Source: Cladopsammia gracilis (Eukaryota; Cnidaria; Anthozoa; Scleractinia; Dendrophylliidae). Taken from it: a DNA stretch of 64,000 nt. Under the pieces are notes generated by a model. The model had not been told where the DNA came from, searched no databases, and saw nothing but the letters and a program-made list of their open reading frames with translations. The stretch is from contig JAJGOT010000274.1 in the NCBI GenBank assembly GCA_022457155.1, positions 311,001 to 375,000 on the forward strand, given 5' to 3'. The position numbers and the translations under genes are program-made. This document shows positions 10,591 to 21,668 of this stretch, piece by piece (position 1 is the stretch's first letter; each line of letters begins with the position of its first letter).

Positions 10591-11315
10591 TAAGGTTACA
10601 GTGTACCTTCGGGGGTGCCTCCAGTATAACAGCTCTAGTGTCTTAAGATTACACTTAACATACCTAAACCCAGATATCAAATTAAAGCTAATAGAGCTGG
10701 CTATCTAAATATGGAAACCATTTGGTAATAAATATAATTGTCCAATTTTTTACGACGTCTAAATTCGAACGTCCGAATCAGCTTTAAAACGCTATAACTC
10801 AAAGCGATTATTGTATTTTGCTAATTTGATTTGTTCTCGGATTTACGGACACGAAGCGCTAAAAAATCGTGTCGGCGATTTCCCATATTCAATTGTAGTG
10901 AAAAGTTACAGAATATTTTCGAAAAAGGGAGAAAAAAAATTGGAATGATCGCACGGAAATGGCTCTTGACGAAAAAGTTTTCGGAAATAAGAAATTCGCC
11001 GACACGTTTTTGTTGATTGTATGTTAGCCTAGCTTCTGTCCAAATTTGAGGAAAATCGAACAAATTTCCTTTGAGTTGTAGCTCTTTAAAGTGTCCCCAA
11101 CAAGCGAAAAATTAACTTTGAGAAAACAGCGCTTAAAAAAACATATCGCTTCATAAACAAACTCCGCCCACAAAAGTTATACTGTCATTTCTCCGTCAAT
11201 TTTCACTATTTTTCGATAATTTTTTTTTTGAATGAAAGTTCTTTCTGTAAACTTTATTTTGACGCCAAAACAAAATTTCGATAAATTTTCGATCTGAAGG
11301 TACACTGTAACCTTA
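10591..11315. mobile_element. 725-bp TIR element (AAGGTTACAGTGTACCTTC)
   Basis: The ends TAAGGTTACAGTGTACCTTC and GAAGGTACACTGTAACCTTA are perfect 20-bp inverted repeats. The A/T-rich interior has only short frames and no transposase motif, so it is presumed non-autonomous. Confidence 0.75.
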
Positions 11316-12182
11316 ATCAATCTAAATCCGGATTCTGTGATAGAAACTCGATTTTCCGTTCTATTTCGGGACAAACCAATCTCAGATTGCAATCTGAACG
11401 TATCACGTCCCTAGGTGGTTCGCTTAGATTGGTATCTTAATCTGGGTTCAGATTGTGTGTTCCATTTGGTAAACTAGTTTCAGATCAAGAGCACGTGGTC
11501 TTTCAGAACCCGCAAACAAGCAAACAAACAGAGGCCCTTCGCAGAGGGGCCTGAGCGAGATCATGAACGGAACAGATCAATCTTTTGTCCGATTGCTTCC
11601 GATCTGGATTAGCGGAGTCTGTAACTGGATTGTCTAAAAGAAACGCCATAAAAGTAGGTCTGCTACCGTTTAGGTCAAAAGTAAATTTCATTTAGGCCAT
11701 GAAAAAGGACATATTTCTCCGCAGTCTTTAATTTTGCCTGAAAAAATTTGATGAAGGAGCACATTTCTGACTCTTGCTATTGGTGAAATTTCGTGACGTA
11801 CTCAGCGTCATGTTTCAAAGTTTGTACAGGTCCAAAACATCTGTTACGTCAGGCTAACACTTACTGCAAACTGTCTACGGAGCAATCCGATCTTAAATAA
11901 TACTATTTGAGAACCATAAGCATAGGCGTATGAGCGGTAGGGGCTGGGGGGGAAGGCAGTCGTAAAAAATGTAGTATTATTAGGGCAAAACTGCTCAACT
12001 ATTCGCGGGCACCCACAGACACAGAAAAAATACTGAATTATTTTGTGATTCAATGTCTTAAATTAATTGTTTTTATTTCGTAACTCACATTACTCACTCA
12101 ACTTTCTAACCGAGCTCTATACTACATCGATCATGTCATTGATGGATAGCTCCATTAGATGCTAACCGCGTGAGCAGACATA
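11316..12182. other. Non-coding stretch
   Basis: Repeated short motifs such as AATCTGGATT, AATCCGGATT and CAGATTG occur near 11325-11620, giving a loosely palindromic texture. No gene or clear element boundary can be supported. Confidence 0.35.
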
Positions 12183-12597
12183 GGCCTTATTTACATGGAA
12201 ATGGGATGATTTTAGTGCTAGGATCATCCGAGCGCAACATGTTTTCTGATTTCAGTTTACATGCGAAGGGTTGCATTTGGCCCTAGCACTAAGATCATCC
12301 TAGCGCTAGGATCATCCTATCTGAGAGGTAGGATGATCCTAGCGCTAGGATCATCAGACTTGTAGCTCCATGTAAACGGCCTCAGGAGCCCCAGGGTTAT
12401 TTCGCTTTTGTTATTGTCGCCCGTCGTATTGCTTTGCAACCGTGCCGAACTCCAAGGTACTGGGGCAGGGGGCCATCCTGCCGAATTTTTCATGTAAACC
12501 AAATGAAAAGTTGATTCTGGAAGCCGCATTTACGCATGTAAACCAAATGAACCTTCTAGGATCATCCTGACATCATCCTTTCCATGTAAATAGAGCC
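12183..12597. mobile_element. TIR element with CTAGGATCATCC internal repeats
   Basis: The ends GGCCTTATTTACATGGAAA and TTTCCATGTAAATAGAGCC form an imperfect inverted repeat. The interior holds at least six copies of CTAGGATCATCC or its complement, including the palindrome GATGATCCTAGCGCTAGGAT near 12330. It is non-coding. Confidence 0.7.
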
Positions 12598-12876
12598 ATA
12601 GAACGACAAATGTGCGTTGTGGTCCGTTAAGGGTGGGAATGATAATGTAGACCGCGCAGGGACTGAAACTAAGTATAACATTTGGCGACCATCTTGCTTA
12701 TTAGGACAGTGATCGACAGTATGTGTGGTTGGTATCTGGTCGATTAAAGTATGTCTTCGTCGAAGTCTCGTAAAATATCTTATCGGTAACGTGTGAATTG
12801 CGAAGAATGGGAGATGTAGAAGCTCATTCTCAGATCGTTCACAGTGGTAGGAAAGGAAAAATGTCAGCGAGTTCTT

Positions 12877-12880
<4 letters not shown>

Positions 12881-12973
<93 letters not shown>

Positions 12974-12980
12974 TATATAT
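12881..12980. repeat. (TA)n microsatellite
   Basis: About 50 consecutive TA dinucleotides with one interruption near the right end. The tract ends where the second tRNA-Ala flank copy begins (12985). Confidence 0.97.
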
Positions 12981-12984
12981 TAAA

Positions 12985-13232
12985 ACAAACGCCTTTTCCG
13001 GCTCGGCCTTTTCACCATGATAATTGTTGTGGTGTTAGTAGCGAACCCACCGGGAAAAGTCGCAGTATCGTTAGTTTTTTTTTTTGTCAACGTTTCTTCG
13101 GTGAGTGTTAACGTTTTAGAGTTATGGTATTTTGATTGCATTTAATTATTGAACCACTAGCTTTGTGTGTCATCGGGGGATTAGAGGCATCCGACAAACG
13201 GTAGAGCGCCCGCTTAGCATGCCTTTCGTTAT
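12985..13232 (+). pseudogene. Broken duplicate of the tRNA-Ala locus
   Basis: This repeats the 8517-8704 flank and then a tRNA-Ala that begins GGGGGATTAG, loses the normal D-arm start (AGGCATCCGACAAACG is inserted or substituted), resumes GGTAGAGCGCCCGCTTAGCA with the AGC anticodon, and ends before the T arm. With no B box or acceptor 3' strand it cannot be a functional tRNA. It lies 4.5 kb downstream of the intact gene. Confidence 0.75.
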
Positions 13233-13470
13233 AACGTACCACCTGGCTGTGCCTAATCTTAAGAATATCCTCATGAGCAATTCAAGTAACACTTAATTCA
13301 AAGTCAACAACTGCTAAGAGGGATCAAGAGGGGGAAAATCCCTAGGGGATATACTCGTAAGATCACGATTTACATTATCACGAGCTTGTGAGTCCGTGTT
13401 TGGCCCTTCAACACTTCATTCCGTCCTTGGCATATAGTCGAAACATTTTCGTTTACTTCCTCTATTGTAG

Positions 13471-16400
13471 ACTTCATGATCAGACTTCCAATGGAGATGG
13501 CGTTTGTCAGCGTCTTAAGAAGTATTCGAACATTGGATATGGTAAGTGAAGGGGTGTGAGGATAAGGTCCTAAGTGACTTTTGATGTAACGTCAAATTCT
13601 CCCTGTGTTTCACAAGGGAATACAAGACAATTCGCAAAGAGAATCTAGCAGTTAATCAGAAGTCACTTAACGCTTTTTTTCCAGGAAACCCTCCAAGTGG
13701 TGTGCTGTGCATTGAAACGGTTTATCAAGCTAGCCTTACCAAGGCTGTGCACAGACGTATCCGATTTCCTTGCTAGGAAATCGGATACGTTTGCGTGCAG
13801 GCTAAAATTTAGGAATTAAAAAAATTAAAACTGACGAGAATGAGATAAAAACTCTCAAAATGGGATAACTTTGTTGGTGATTTGAAGCTCGGAAAAGCGG
13901 ACAAGATTTTCAAAATACTAGTTTTACTGGCTCTACTTCGTTAAGGGAGTCGAACAGTTATTGAGTTTATTATTTTCATTCAACAACGTTCAACATGTTG
14001 AATTGCCTATTTCAACATTCAACATCGCCTGATACACTGTTCAACATGTTGAAAGGCCCACTGTCACCTAAAATGCATTGCGAATTTAATGCAGTCGAAA
14101 TTTCCCGAAAGAGCCAATCACGAGCGAGCTCGTCATTTGAAAACAAAAACAAATGACCGCAAAGCCGACTGGGTGACAGTGGGCCTTTGAATGGCCTACT
14201 TCAACATTCAACGATTGCATGATACACTGTCAACATTTGTTGATCGCTTTCTGTCAGACTTAATTCACCTAAAATAAGCTCATCTTTACCCACGTTTGTA
14301 TCACAGAATCTTGACTGTTTTTCTCTTCATTTCAGATTTAAACGAGGATCAGTTCATAACAGTTGACGTGGGTGAATGCAAAACACGAAAACCCCAGGTG
14401 CTAAACATACCGTATTTCCTTGATTAAGGCGGGACTCAACCTAAGGTTTGAAGGAAATTTTAAGAGGTTTAAAAATCGAGAAGGGATAGAAGAAAAAAAT
14501 GATTCAAAAAGTTGATGTTCCAAAAGTTTTGGAACACCAACAGACAGTTGATACTCACGCAAGAGCACCCCAGGCTGCTAGTGGACTATTTTGGTGTCCA
14601 CTTATTAATTATTGGCTACAAATTCTAATTTTAAATTTTTTCTTATGTCTCTACATTTTACCAATTCTTTTGAGAAAATACATTTCCTCCCAAAAATACC
14701 CAAAAATGACCCAAAAAATTACCCCACAACATAGATTCATGAGATGAGCATAGAGTTTTTGGATTGCTTGAAACGTAAACGAGATATTTCCCTTAAAGTT
14801 ATGTTAAGTGGAAGAAAAATGGCGTTCAGATTGAGACCCGCCATCGAGTTATTGATGCACTTCGGAGGTTTGCTAAGCGCTCAAGAAGCTAAAGTCGCTC
14901 CTCTAGTCCTTAGCAACCTCCCGGGTGCATCCACAACTCGATGCACGCACGCTGCAAGTTTACCATTTCTTAAATTGAGTATCGGTAAGAAGTGGATGTC
15001 GATAAAGTGGATTTCCAATATTTTTAATTGATGAATTATTTTTCAAATTAAGTCTTCAGCTTCAGAACAAACCAATAAAATCAGCAATGATTGTGTCCCA
15101 CGTAGCAGCACTGAGGAGCGCCGCCTGCTGTATGATCGTGATGTCATCAAGATAGATACAATTCAGACGTGTCAGAAGGTGTCAAATGCTTGTCAGCGTG
15201 TGCCACACAAAGTCACGTTTTACCCGGGAACCTCGCATAGCCAAAGGATTGATGTTGGTTTGTGCGGTGGAGAATGCCGGGAAGGCTTGACATGCAAGGC
15301 CGTTTGGAATAAAACACAGACTATATTTAGTCCTAATGGTGAGTGAATTAAGGATTAAAAGGAGAAGTGACCCGGCTGAAATATCGTGTGTTTTCATGAT
15401 TACGGCGAGGAGTTTGTTTTAATTTGCTTTTATTATCTTAAAATAGGAAGAAAAGAAAGAAGTCAAGGAAATATGAACTAAAAAGACAATATAACGTGTA
15501 AATGTTGCACTGAAAACTATACTTTTCGTTTCTTTTTAATCCTGAGAAAGCACAAACTGTCTTTGAGATCAACAGTTTAATAATAAATGAAACAATTACT
15601 CTTTATTAAAGCTGAAACAGGAAATTAGGACTGACCATGAAGTCCCAAAAGTGATAACATCTATTCGGTTTTAGATTTAGGCATCATGTTGCTTACTTTT
15701 TCGATCATTACAACTATCTTCGTTCTAATTTTGTTATTCAAAGGTGTCCGGGTCATTCCAGTAATACAGAAATGCTCATGTGTGAATCTTTACTGCTACC
15801 GAGTGGCAAATATTGAAGCATTTTCTGAACAATACATTGATGCCCATGGGAACATTGCAACCAGGACTAAGGTATGTTGCCACAGGCGGCTCAAATCTGG
15901 GAGTTTCCTTTTTAGAACGAATGAATGAATGAATGAATGAATGAATGAATGAATGAATGAATGAATAACTTTATTTAGACTCGGTCAACTCATCAGGATG
16001 TTTAAAAATGACAACTAAAAGTATCATTACGTCCATCATTTTCTACACTGTAAATACTGATACATTATTTTAATACTGAAAATACTACGTATTTTAAAAC
16101 GTAAATATAATTAACCTGTTTTATACTTTGAGTGCTAAGTGAAACTACCTTAGCTATCACCCGATGAGGAGAATTGCTTGCAGCCACATCTCGCAATGCT
16201 CCAAGGGTAGGCTATTCTAAAGAACTACCTTAATAGTCCAATGATTTTTCGTAATATTTATATGAGGCATATCCAAAAACCTGGATGCCAACCTGTGGCC
16301 CTGGGAAGGGTGGGGGGGAGGGGGGAAGTACCGGAGGTGATCATTCTACCTTTTAAGGTATAAGCCAGAAAAATATGCTGACAGGATCAATTTTTTGCCA

Positions 16401-16515
16401 AACCACAAAACGGGTTCCCAGTATCTGTTAGAGCCGGTTCCTTTCCAACATTTCTGACGATTACCTTCTCAATTTTATATGGGAGTCTTCCTCCCCTTCC
16501 TCCGCTTCGGGCCAG

Positions 16516-16549
<34 letters not shown>

Positions 16550-16869
16550 AATAATCATCATCATCACTTTTATTTATACACGGGTAAACATCAGGCTAAT
16601 ACTAAATGCTAAAATATTACATTCTGATGAAAACTACTATTGCACTTGTGCTTGTATCGATGTTTTTCAATTAACCCTTTGTTTTCCATATAAACTCTTG
16701 TTCATAGGCCATCGTAACTTGATGAAAATAAAACACAAACAGCCATGATAAACATGGTAAACCAACACATTTTTTATAATAAACTTGACGTTTCGTGTGC
16801 TTTGTTTTCCAGTTGGTGGACATGGGCGCATGCGTCTTTGAGAGCTCCTGTCCTGGGCGCAACCGGTAG
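13471..16869 (+). CDS. Secreted cysteine-rich (cystine-knot-like) protein, exons 2-6
   Basis: Five exons with GT-AG borders and matching phases: 13471-13541, 14336-14371, 15060-15338, 15744-15871 and 16813-16869 (TAG stop). With the candidate signal-peptide exon 919-992 the coding length is 645 nt, 214 aa. The largest exon encodes DCVPRSS.., three further spaced cysteines, VTFYPGT and IDVGLCGGEC. The next gives VIPVIQKCSCVNLYCYRV, and the last VDMGACVFESSC. Repeated DVG/DMG-x-C motifs and C-x-C resemble extracellular cystine-knot ligands, but I cannot name a family. The end of exon 3 is uncertain: reading on past 14371 gives VDVGEC, itself like the other motifs, and would need another exon. 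Introns contain a MITE and two LINE tails. Confidence 0.55.
14053..14188. mobile_element. 136-bp MITE (AAAGGCCCACTGTCACC ends)
   Basis: The ends AAAGGCCCACTGTCACC and GGGTGACAGTGGGCCTTT are inverted repeats. The element sits within a tract rich in TTCAACATTCAAC / CAACATGTTGAA repeats (13975-14240), which it interrupts. It lies in an intron of the secreted-protein gene. Confidence 0.7.
15915..16235 (-). mobile_element. LINE 3' end with (ATTC)n tail
   Basis: On the minus strand a decayed reading around 16200 gives the WNSLPLE-type motif seen near the C terminus of many LINE ORF2 proteins. It is followed by A/T-rich 3' UTR, an AATAAAG hexamer, and a tail of about twelve ATTC repeats (15915-15964). 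This is a 5'-truncated insertion in an intron of the secreted-protein gene. Confidence 0.55.
16518..16566. repeat. (ATC)n microsatellite
   Basis: About 15 units of ATC/CAT with one AAT interruption. Confidence 0.9.
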
Positions 16870-16875
16870 GACATT

Positions 16876-16876
16876 A

Positions 16877-16913
<37 letters not shown>

Positions 16914-17110
16914 TTACCAATTTATATAGCGCGTATTTACATGTACTGATCAATAGCGCTTTACAATCATATATTTAAATGAGAATAAAATAAACTAAGT
17001 TACGAACTATAAAAATACTTCTTAAAAAGATAGGTTTTAAGTCGAGATTTAAAACTGTTAAGTGATGTTGCTTGACGAAGCTCCACAGGTAGGCCATTCC
17101 AGAGTTTCGG
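16876..17110 (-). mobile_element. LINE 3' end with (ATT)n tail
   Basis: On the minus strand the end of an ORF reads as LWSFVKQHHLTVLNLDLK, equivalent to the usual 'WN-LP-EL-R..L..FK..LK..LF' terminus of LINE ORF2 proteins with one shifted frame. The 3' UTR contains AAAGCGCTATTGATC and GCGCTATATAAATTGG before an (ATT)n tail. A second tail of the same type is at 48263-48370. Confidence 0.6.
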
Positions 17111-17978
17111 AGCTGCTAACTATCTAATTTCGGAGCTTTTGACTATCTAATTTCGCATTACCCTCGGCAAAGTTTTGGGTTGTTAGGTCAAAGTAGACTG
17201 CTAACTTCCCCTTTTCAGTCAATCGAGCGGGCGAGCTGATAACGAAAACAAACGCGGCGAGACTGGAGTGAGCAGACGAGCCGAGGGGAAACTATACATA
17301 CATACTCCACCGCGGTCAAACGTCCGGGGCGTTTTTCGTTTTATTTAGTGGGATTTTATTTAATATTAAGTGGAAATATTGACAAGGATGTATAAAAAAA
17401 TTAGTTGATGTTGTACTATCTTTTAATTTTTCTCAAAATGATGAGCTTTATTCCGTTGAAAACTGACAAAAACTCTTTGAGCCCTATCAAAATTATGTTG
17501 GCAAATGGCGCTGACAATTCTGAAGTTCACAGTTTTTAAACGCTTAGAACTTTTTTGGTAAACTTTCAAAACGTTTGGTAAATTGACAGTGTATTGGCAA
17601 TATATTAAACTTTAAACAGTGAAAGTGACAACCTTAACTTTTAAGTACTTTGCTTAACTTTTGCAAATTTCTCTCGTTTGCCCGCGTTAACATACTGACA
17701 ACCGGTTGCTATGGTAGCAAGATATGACGTCATAAGTAGCATTTTGAATGAAAAGTGCTACCAAAAGCAGCAAAATGTTTAATTGTATCATATTTTGCAA
17801 CTCTAGCAAAAAATTTTTGCAATTTCCGCATTTTCCCGATAAAGTTGAATTTTTTAGTAAAATCCAAGATGGCGGCTGTATTGTCAACAAGTAACTGTAT
17901 TTGCAAAGACCACCGTAACCAGATAGAAGCACCGGATCCTGTAGTAAAGGATCTAATCAGCTATAAAATAATAAAACG
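17111..17978. other. Non-coding stretch
   Basis: Short A/T-rich frames only. A 78-codon minus-strand frame and a 112-codon plus-strand frame near 17755 lack convincing composition, and the latter runs into the palindrome at 17979. CCAAGATGGCGGC at 17866 is a common repeat-end motif. Confidence 0.4.
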
Positions 17979-18192
17979 ATTTGATAAAAAAAGCAAGGCT
18001 GATAAACGGTACGGAAACGACTATATTTGTAAAAAATCCAATATTTCGAAAGGCACAGCCTTTCTTCTTCAGGGTCTTACAGATTATCTGTAAGACCCTG
18101 AAGAAGAAAGGCTGTGCCTTTCGAAATATTGGATTTTTTTTACAAATATAGTCGTTTCCGTACCGTTTAGCAGCCTTGCTTTTTTTATCAAA
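17979..18192. repeat. Near-perfect 107-bp palindrome
   Basis: The left arm (ATTTGATAAAAAAAGCAAGG.. to ..GGGTCTTACAGAT) is followed, with a single spacer base near 18085, by its reverse complement ending CCTTGCTTTTTTTATCAAAT. Only about two differences are visible over 107 bp. Either a fold-back MITE or a recent inverted duplication, and a strong hairpin in RNA. Confidence 0.9.
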
Positions 18193-18479
18193 TGGCTATT
18201 ATTGTCGGCCATTTTGGATGACGTCGGGGACCGCCAGCAGCGATACGACCCATAATATATACCTTATCTTGTAGAGCACATCACAGGCTATCTATTAGAT
18301 GTAAAATATTTTCGAAATATTGTAACACCGCAAACGACAACCCCCCCCCCCCCCCCCCTTGTACCAGGGTGGGGGTATAAGTTTGCGTGTAAGTCCGAGG
18401 GTTAAGATACTCCAAAAATCCTGGTGTATTTTGTCGCGTAAAAAATAAATTAAAAAAATATGAAAAGTGGAGCCTCTGG

Positions 18480-18765
18480 AATATTACTCCAGGGGGGGGG
18501 GGGGGTGTTGGAGGTTGGGAGTTACTCAGGTATAATAGTGACTGGGGGTGCGAAGACCTTTTTCGGGTTTGAAATTTGCGATCTGAGGACTTTTTTGGGC
18601 GCGGGGTGGGTGGGGGGGGGGGGGTGTAGAAATAATTTGGTGAGGATTTTTTTGGAGGTCTTTGGGGTCGTTATGGACTTTTTTGGGATCTGGTTTTAGC
18701 CTAGCAGGACTTCTTTTTCTTTTCTTTTCTTTTTTGTTTGGGGAGGGGGGTATTACATTTGACAA
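18480..18765. repeat. G-run dispersed repeat
   Basis: Alternating runs of 10-14 G with TTTTTTGGG-type motifs (GACTTTTTTGGG occurs near 18588 and 18675). It resembles the other G-run elements of this window, but no matching inverted end was found. 18193-18480 holds a C-run and no gene, and 18766-19270 holds nothing I recognise. Confidence 0.4.
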
Positions 18766-19270
18766 TCAACAGAAACCCTCACCCTAGCTGCATGGGCACA
18801 AGAAAACAGGGCCACTTATACGTAATCATCTATCAGATCTATTAGACGAACTGTCTCGTTAAAATGCGCATATCATTTCTCCCTTTTAATCCACTGCTGA
18901 GCCAAACGAGCCACAAAATATATACGGTCATATACGCCGTCAAAAGTGACCAAGCATTCTAAGCTCCGAAAAAAGTCTTCAATAAGATGTGTTGTTTTTT
19001 GTCCGTGAAAATGTGATTAAAATTAATAAAGCCTTTTTTTATGCAGAACTGAGATTACAAATCTGATTAAATGGCTCTCGAGAACCTTATGTACAGCCCA
19101 GAAATACAAGTACTATCCATTTGTTTTGAGCGGTGGACGTCACGTCAACATCTCTGCCATAGACACGTGCTTTTGTGACCAATCATGAAGGAGTGTTTTT
19201 GTCCTCAGGCCAATTTAGAAGATACAACCCTTGCTTATAACTGTCGCTGAAGGAACTAAGTAGTGCGTAA

Positions 19271-20345
19271 TTTCTTAGATTTGACTTGATTGTAGTTTTT
19301 ATTGATTTTATAATAATGTATAATGTATCTCTCTATGACGGACAGTTTCCTATGTCCCGACAAAATACTCACCTACATGTATTTTCTTCAGAAAAAAAAA
19401 CCTCTATAATACGAATCCTCTCTGATACGGACACTAAATCTCGGTCCCAGAGCGCAAATTCATATAAACTTGTCCTTTTTATTACGGACACTCCGGTGAT
19501 CAGGTGATGATAGTCTGTTTATGTAATACAATTTCTTGTTTGTGGTTGCAAACAAATATCGAAAGACGTTTTCAGAATTGTACTTTATTTTACCTTTTTA
19601 CATTCGTTTCAAAACAGTGATTCGTATAAAGTATGTAGCTGAGATGTACAATGTAAGTCTAATGTAGTACGCTACTGATAGACAGTGTCTCAATGCTGTA
19701 TATTGATCAATTTAGATAATGCTGTTATAAGACGAGTGTGGGCATGATTTTAATTTAGCTTCTGAACACTTAAAACTGTCAGTGGATTGTGGAGTCTTAA
19801 AAGTGACAGAAACGTGACGTCATTGTGGTGACCTCTATAATACGGATACCTCTATAATACAGACACCTCTATAATACGCCTTCTATAATACGCCCTCCAA
19901 AATATGGACACCTATACAATACGGACACCTCTATAATATGGACACTTCGCTCTGTCCCTTCGGTGTCCGTGTTAGAGAGGTTCAACTGTATGACAATATT
20001 GTAATTTCTTAGGTTTGAAATTGTAGTTTGTATTGATTTTATCATATATAGTAATGTAATACAGTCGAACCACCGCTAACGGACACCTCCCGTAGGCGGA
20101 CACCTCCCATAAGTGGACACTTCATGGTCATGGTCTCAGCCACATACAAAAACTACATTTTTAACCTCCCATAAGCGAACACCTCTCTTACCCGGACACT
20201 TTTTCTGGCTCCGAAGGTGTCCGTTTGTATTGCAATTTCTTAAGTTTTATATAATTGTAGTTTTTTTATCGATTTTATCATAATGATCATATATAACAAT
20301 ATTGTCATTTCTTAGATTTTATATTGTAGTTTATTTTTTATTGAT
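19271..20345. repeat. Cluster of GGACACCTCTATAATAC elements
   Basis: Phrases of the type ACCTCTATAATACGGACA occur repeatedly at 19400-19500 and 19830-19990, and a related form (ACGGACACCTCCCGTAGGCG) at 20060-20225. Each block is bordered by a copy of ATTTCTTAGATTTT..TTGTAGTTT..ATTGATTTTAT (near 19271, 20010, 20231 and 20306). They look like repeated insertions of one non-autonomous family with shared flanks. Confidence 0.5.
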
Positions 20346-20470
20346 TTTATTGGTTCTGAAAAAACAATTTGGAAGAACTTTTAAGCTATTGCACTGCATG
20401 GTATTGTCTGTGCCACGTGATGGCAATTTTATCTCATGCTTCAATTCAAACACTGTACAAAGGTCAAGCG

Positions 20471-20793
20471 TAAATCATACCGTCCAGAAGGACGCCGGAC
20501 ACCTTATTGAGACTTATATAACGGAGTAACTGGTTAGCTTTCAGTTGAGGTTGGAGGTAGAAGTTTATATAGTTAAATTTAGGACTAAGCAACCCGAGAA
20601 GCTAGGTGGTATAGTGGTACGGTAGGTTATGTAAGCCTAAGCCTAGCAGAGGTCACAGGTTCAATCCTGAGTGGGGATTTTAGATTTTCTTTTTTACACT
20701 TAAAAATTTATTGAAAATGAAATTCTAAGTGTCGACATGACGTTATATAAGTCTCAATAAGATGTACGACGTCCTTCTGAACGGTATGATTTA
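20471..20793 (+). mobile_element. TIR element with tRNA-like core, copy 3 (best preserved)
   Basis: Ends TAAATCATACCGTCCAGAAG and CTTCTGAACGGTATGATTTA continue inward to roughly 53-bp inverted repeats. The interior has an A-box-like GCTAGGTGGTATAGTGG (20601) and a B box GGTTCAATCC (20659-20668) at normal tRNA spacing, inside a partly foldable tRNA-like segment. It is 323 bp with no ORF. The structure is a DNA-transposon shell carrying a Pol III promoter. Confidence 0.8.
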
Positions 20794-21472
20794 GGCACAA
20801 CCCTGTACAAAGGAAGTGTGCTCGCGAATACAAAAGAGCTCGACACGTAGTACAGACAAATGTACCACGTGATGCATATGAAATAGACTCGTGGCATCAC
20901 GATTGTTTACGCTGAATTGCCTCCACTTCACAGCCGCATAAACACACAAGGCTGATAGATCAGCCAGGCCCGCGATAGATTTTATTGATTGATAAAGCGC
21001 TACAATATTACAATAAATCTAAACGCACCAGAGCTGGACACGGGCCTAAAACACAACTATTGGGAGAAAATGGGGACCGTGTACCCCCGAACTGTGCAGT
21101 GGTGCTACCTTGAAGGTTTTATGGTGTCTTAACTAAGAAGTTAAATGACTGAAAATGCGCCTAAACTTGTCGCATAAGTCACAATACAATAAAAACTAAG
21201 GCGCGACTAAGCTGACAAAAAAATTGAACGGTTTATCAATGGACTCTATACAATGAGCCTTCACGCACTATACTAGTACCCGGTTCTCTGTACCGTGCCG
21301 GTAAAAAAAATGTTGGTGTCTTGGTTTACTGGGAAGTGAAGTATAGAAGCGCTTAATGTAGAATTGCAGATGAAATCAATAAAAGCCTAAGTATGAACAC
21401 CAAACAAGCTAGTTTGCGATCATCACTTGGAATTAAAAATAATCCGATATTTCAGGCTAGAAAAAGGACAGT
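20794..21472. other. Non-coding stretch
   Basis: No frame, tRNA signal or clear inverted repeat is visible. TAGATTTTATTGATTGATAA at 20977 and the text that follows it have the flavour of a reverse-oriented retroelement tail but no ORF remnant. Confidence 0.35.
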
Positions 21473-21668
21473 CCAGGGGCGTAGCTAGGATTTTTCAAAG
21501 TTCAAAAGGGGTGGGGGGGGCGGGGTCACACTGTGTCACACCCAGGGGACTTACCAGATTGTCATGCGACATCCACGCTGTGTTTTACTAAAATTATCTC
21601 ACAAAGGGGGGGGGGGGGAGGTGTGAGGGGGTCACGGGCACCCCAGGACCCCCCTAGCTACGCCCTGG
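21473..21668. mobile_element. MITE with CCAGGGGCGTAGCTAGG ends
   Basis: The ends CCAGGGGCGTAGCTAGGA and CCCTAGCTACGCCCTGG are inverted repeats around a G-run interior. This terminus is common in animal hAT-type non-autonomous elements. It is non-coding. Confidence 0.75.

Noticed and set aside
12798..12983. Frame with Tyr-Ile repeats
   Set aside because: Translation of the TA microsatellite.
14499..15031. Two frames between exons 3 and 4 of the secreted-protein gene
   Set aside because: They lack splice sites in usable phase and the cysteine pattern of the neighbouring exons. One could still hide a missing exon.
17755..18093. 112-codon frame, considered as a THAP-domain remnant
   Set aside because: The spacing of C and FP residues in the alternative frame only loosely recalls THAP, and the frame ends inside a palindrome. 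Not enough to call.
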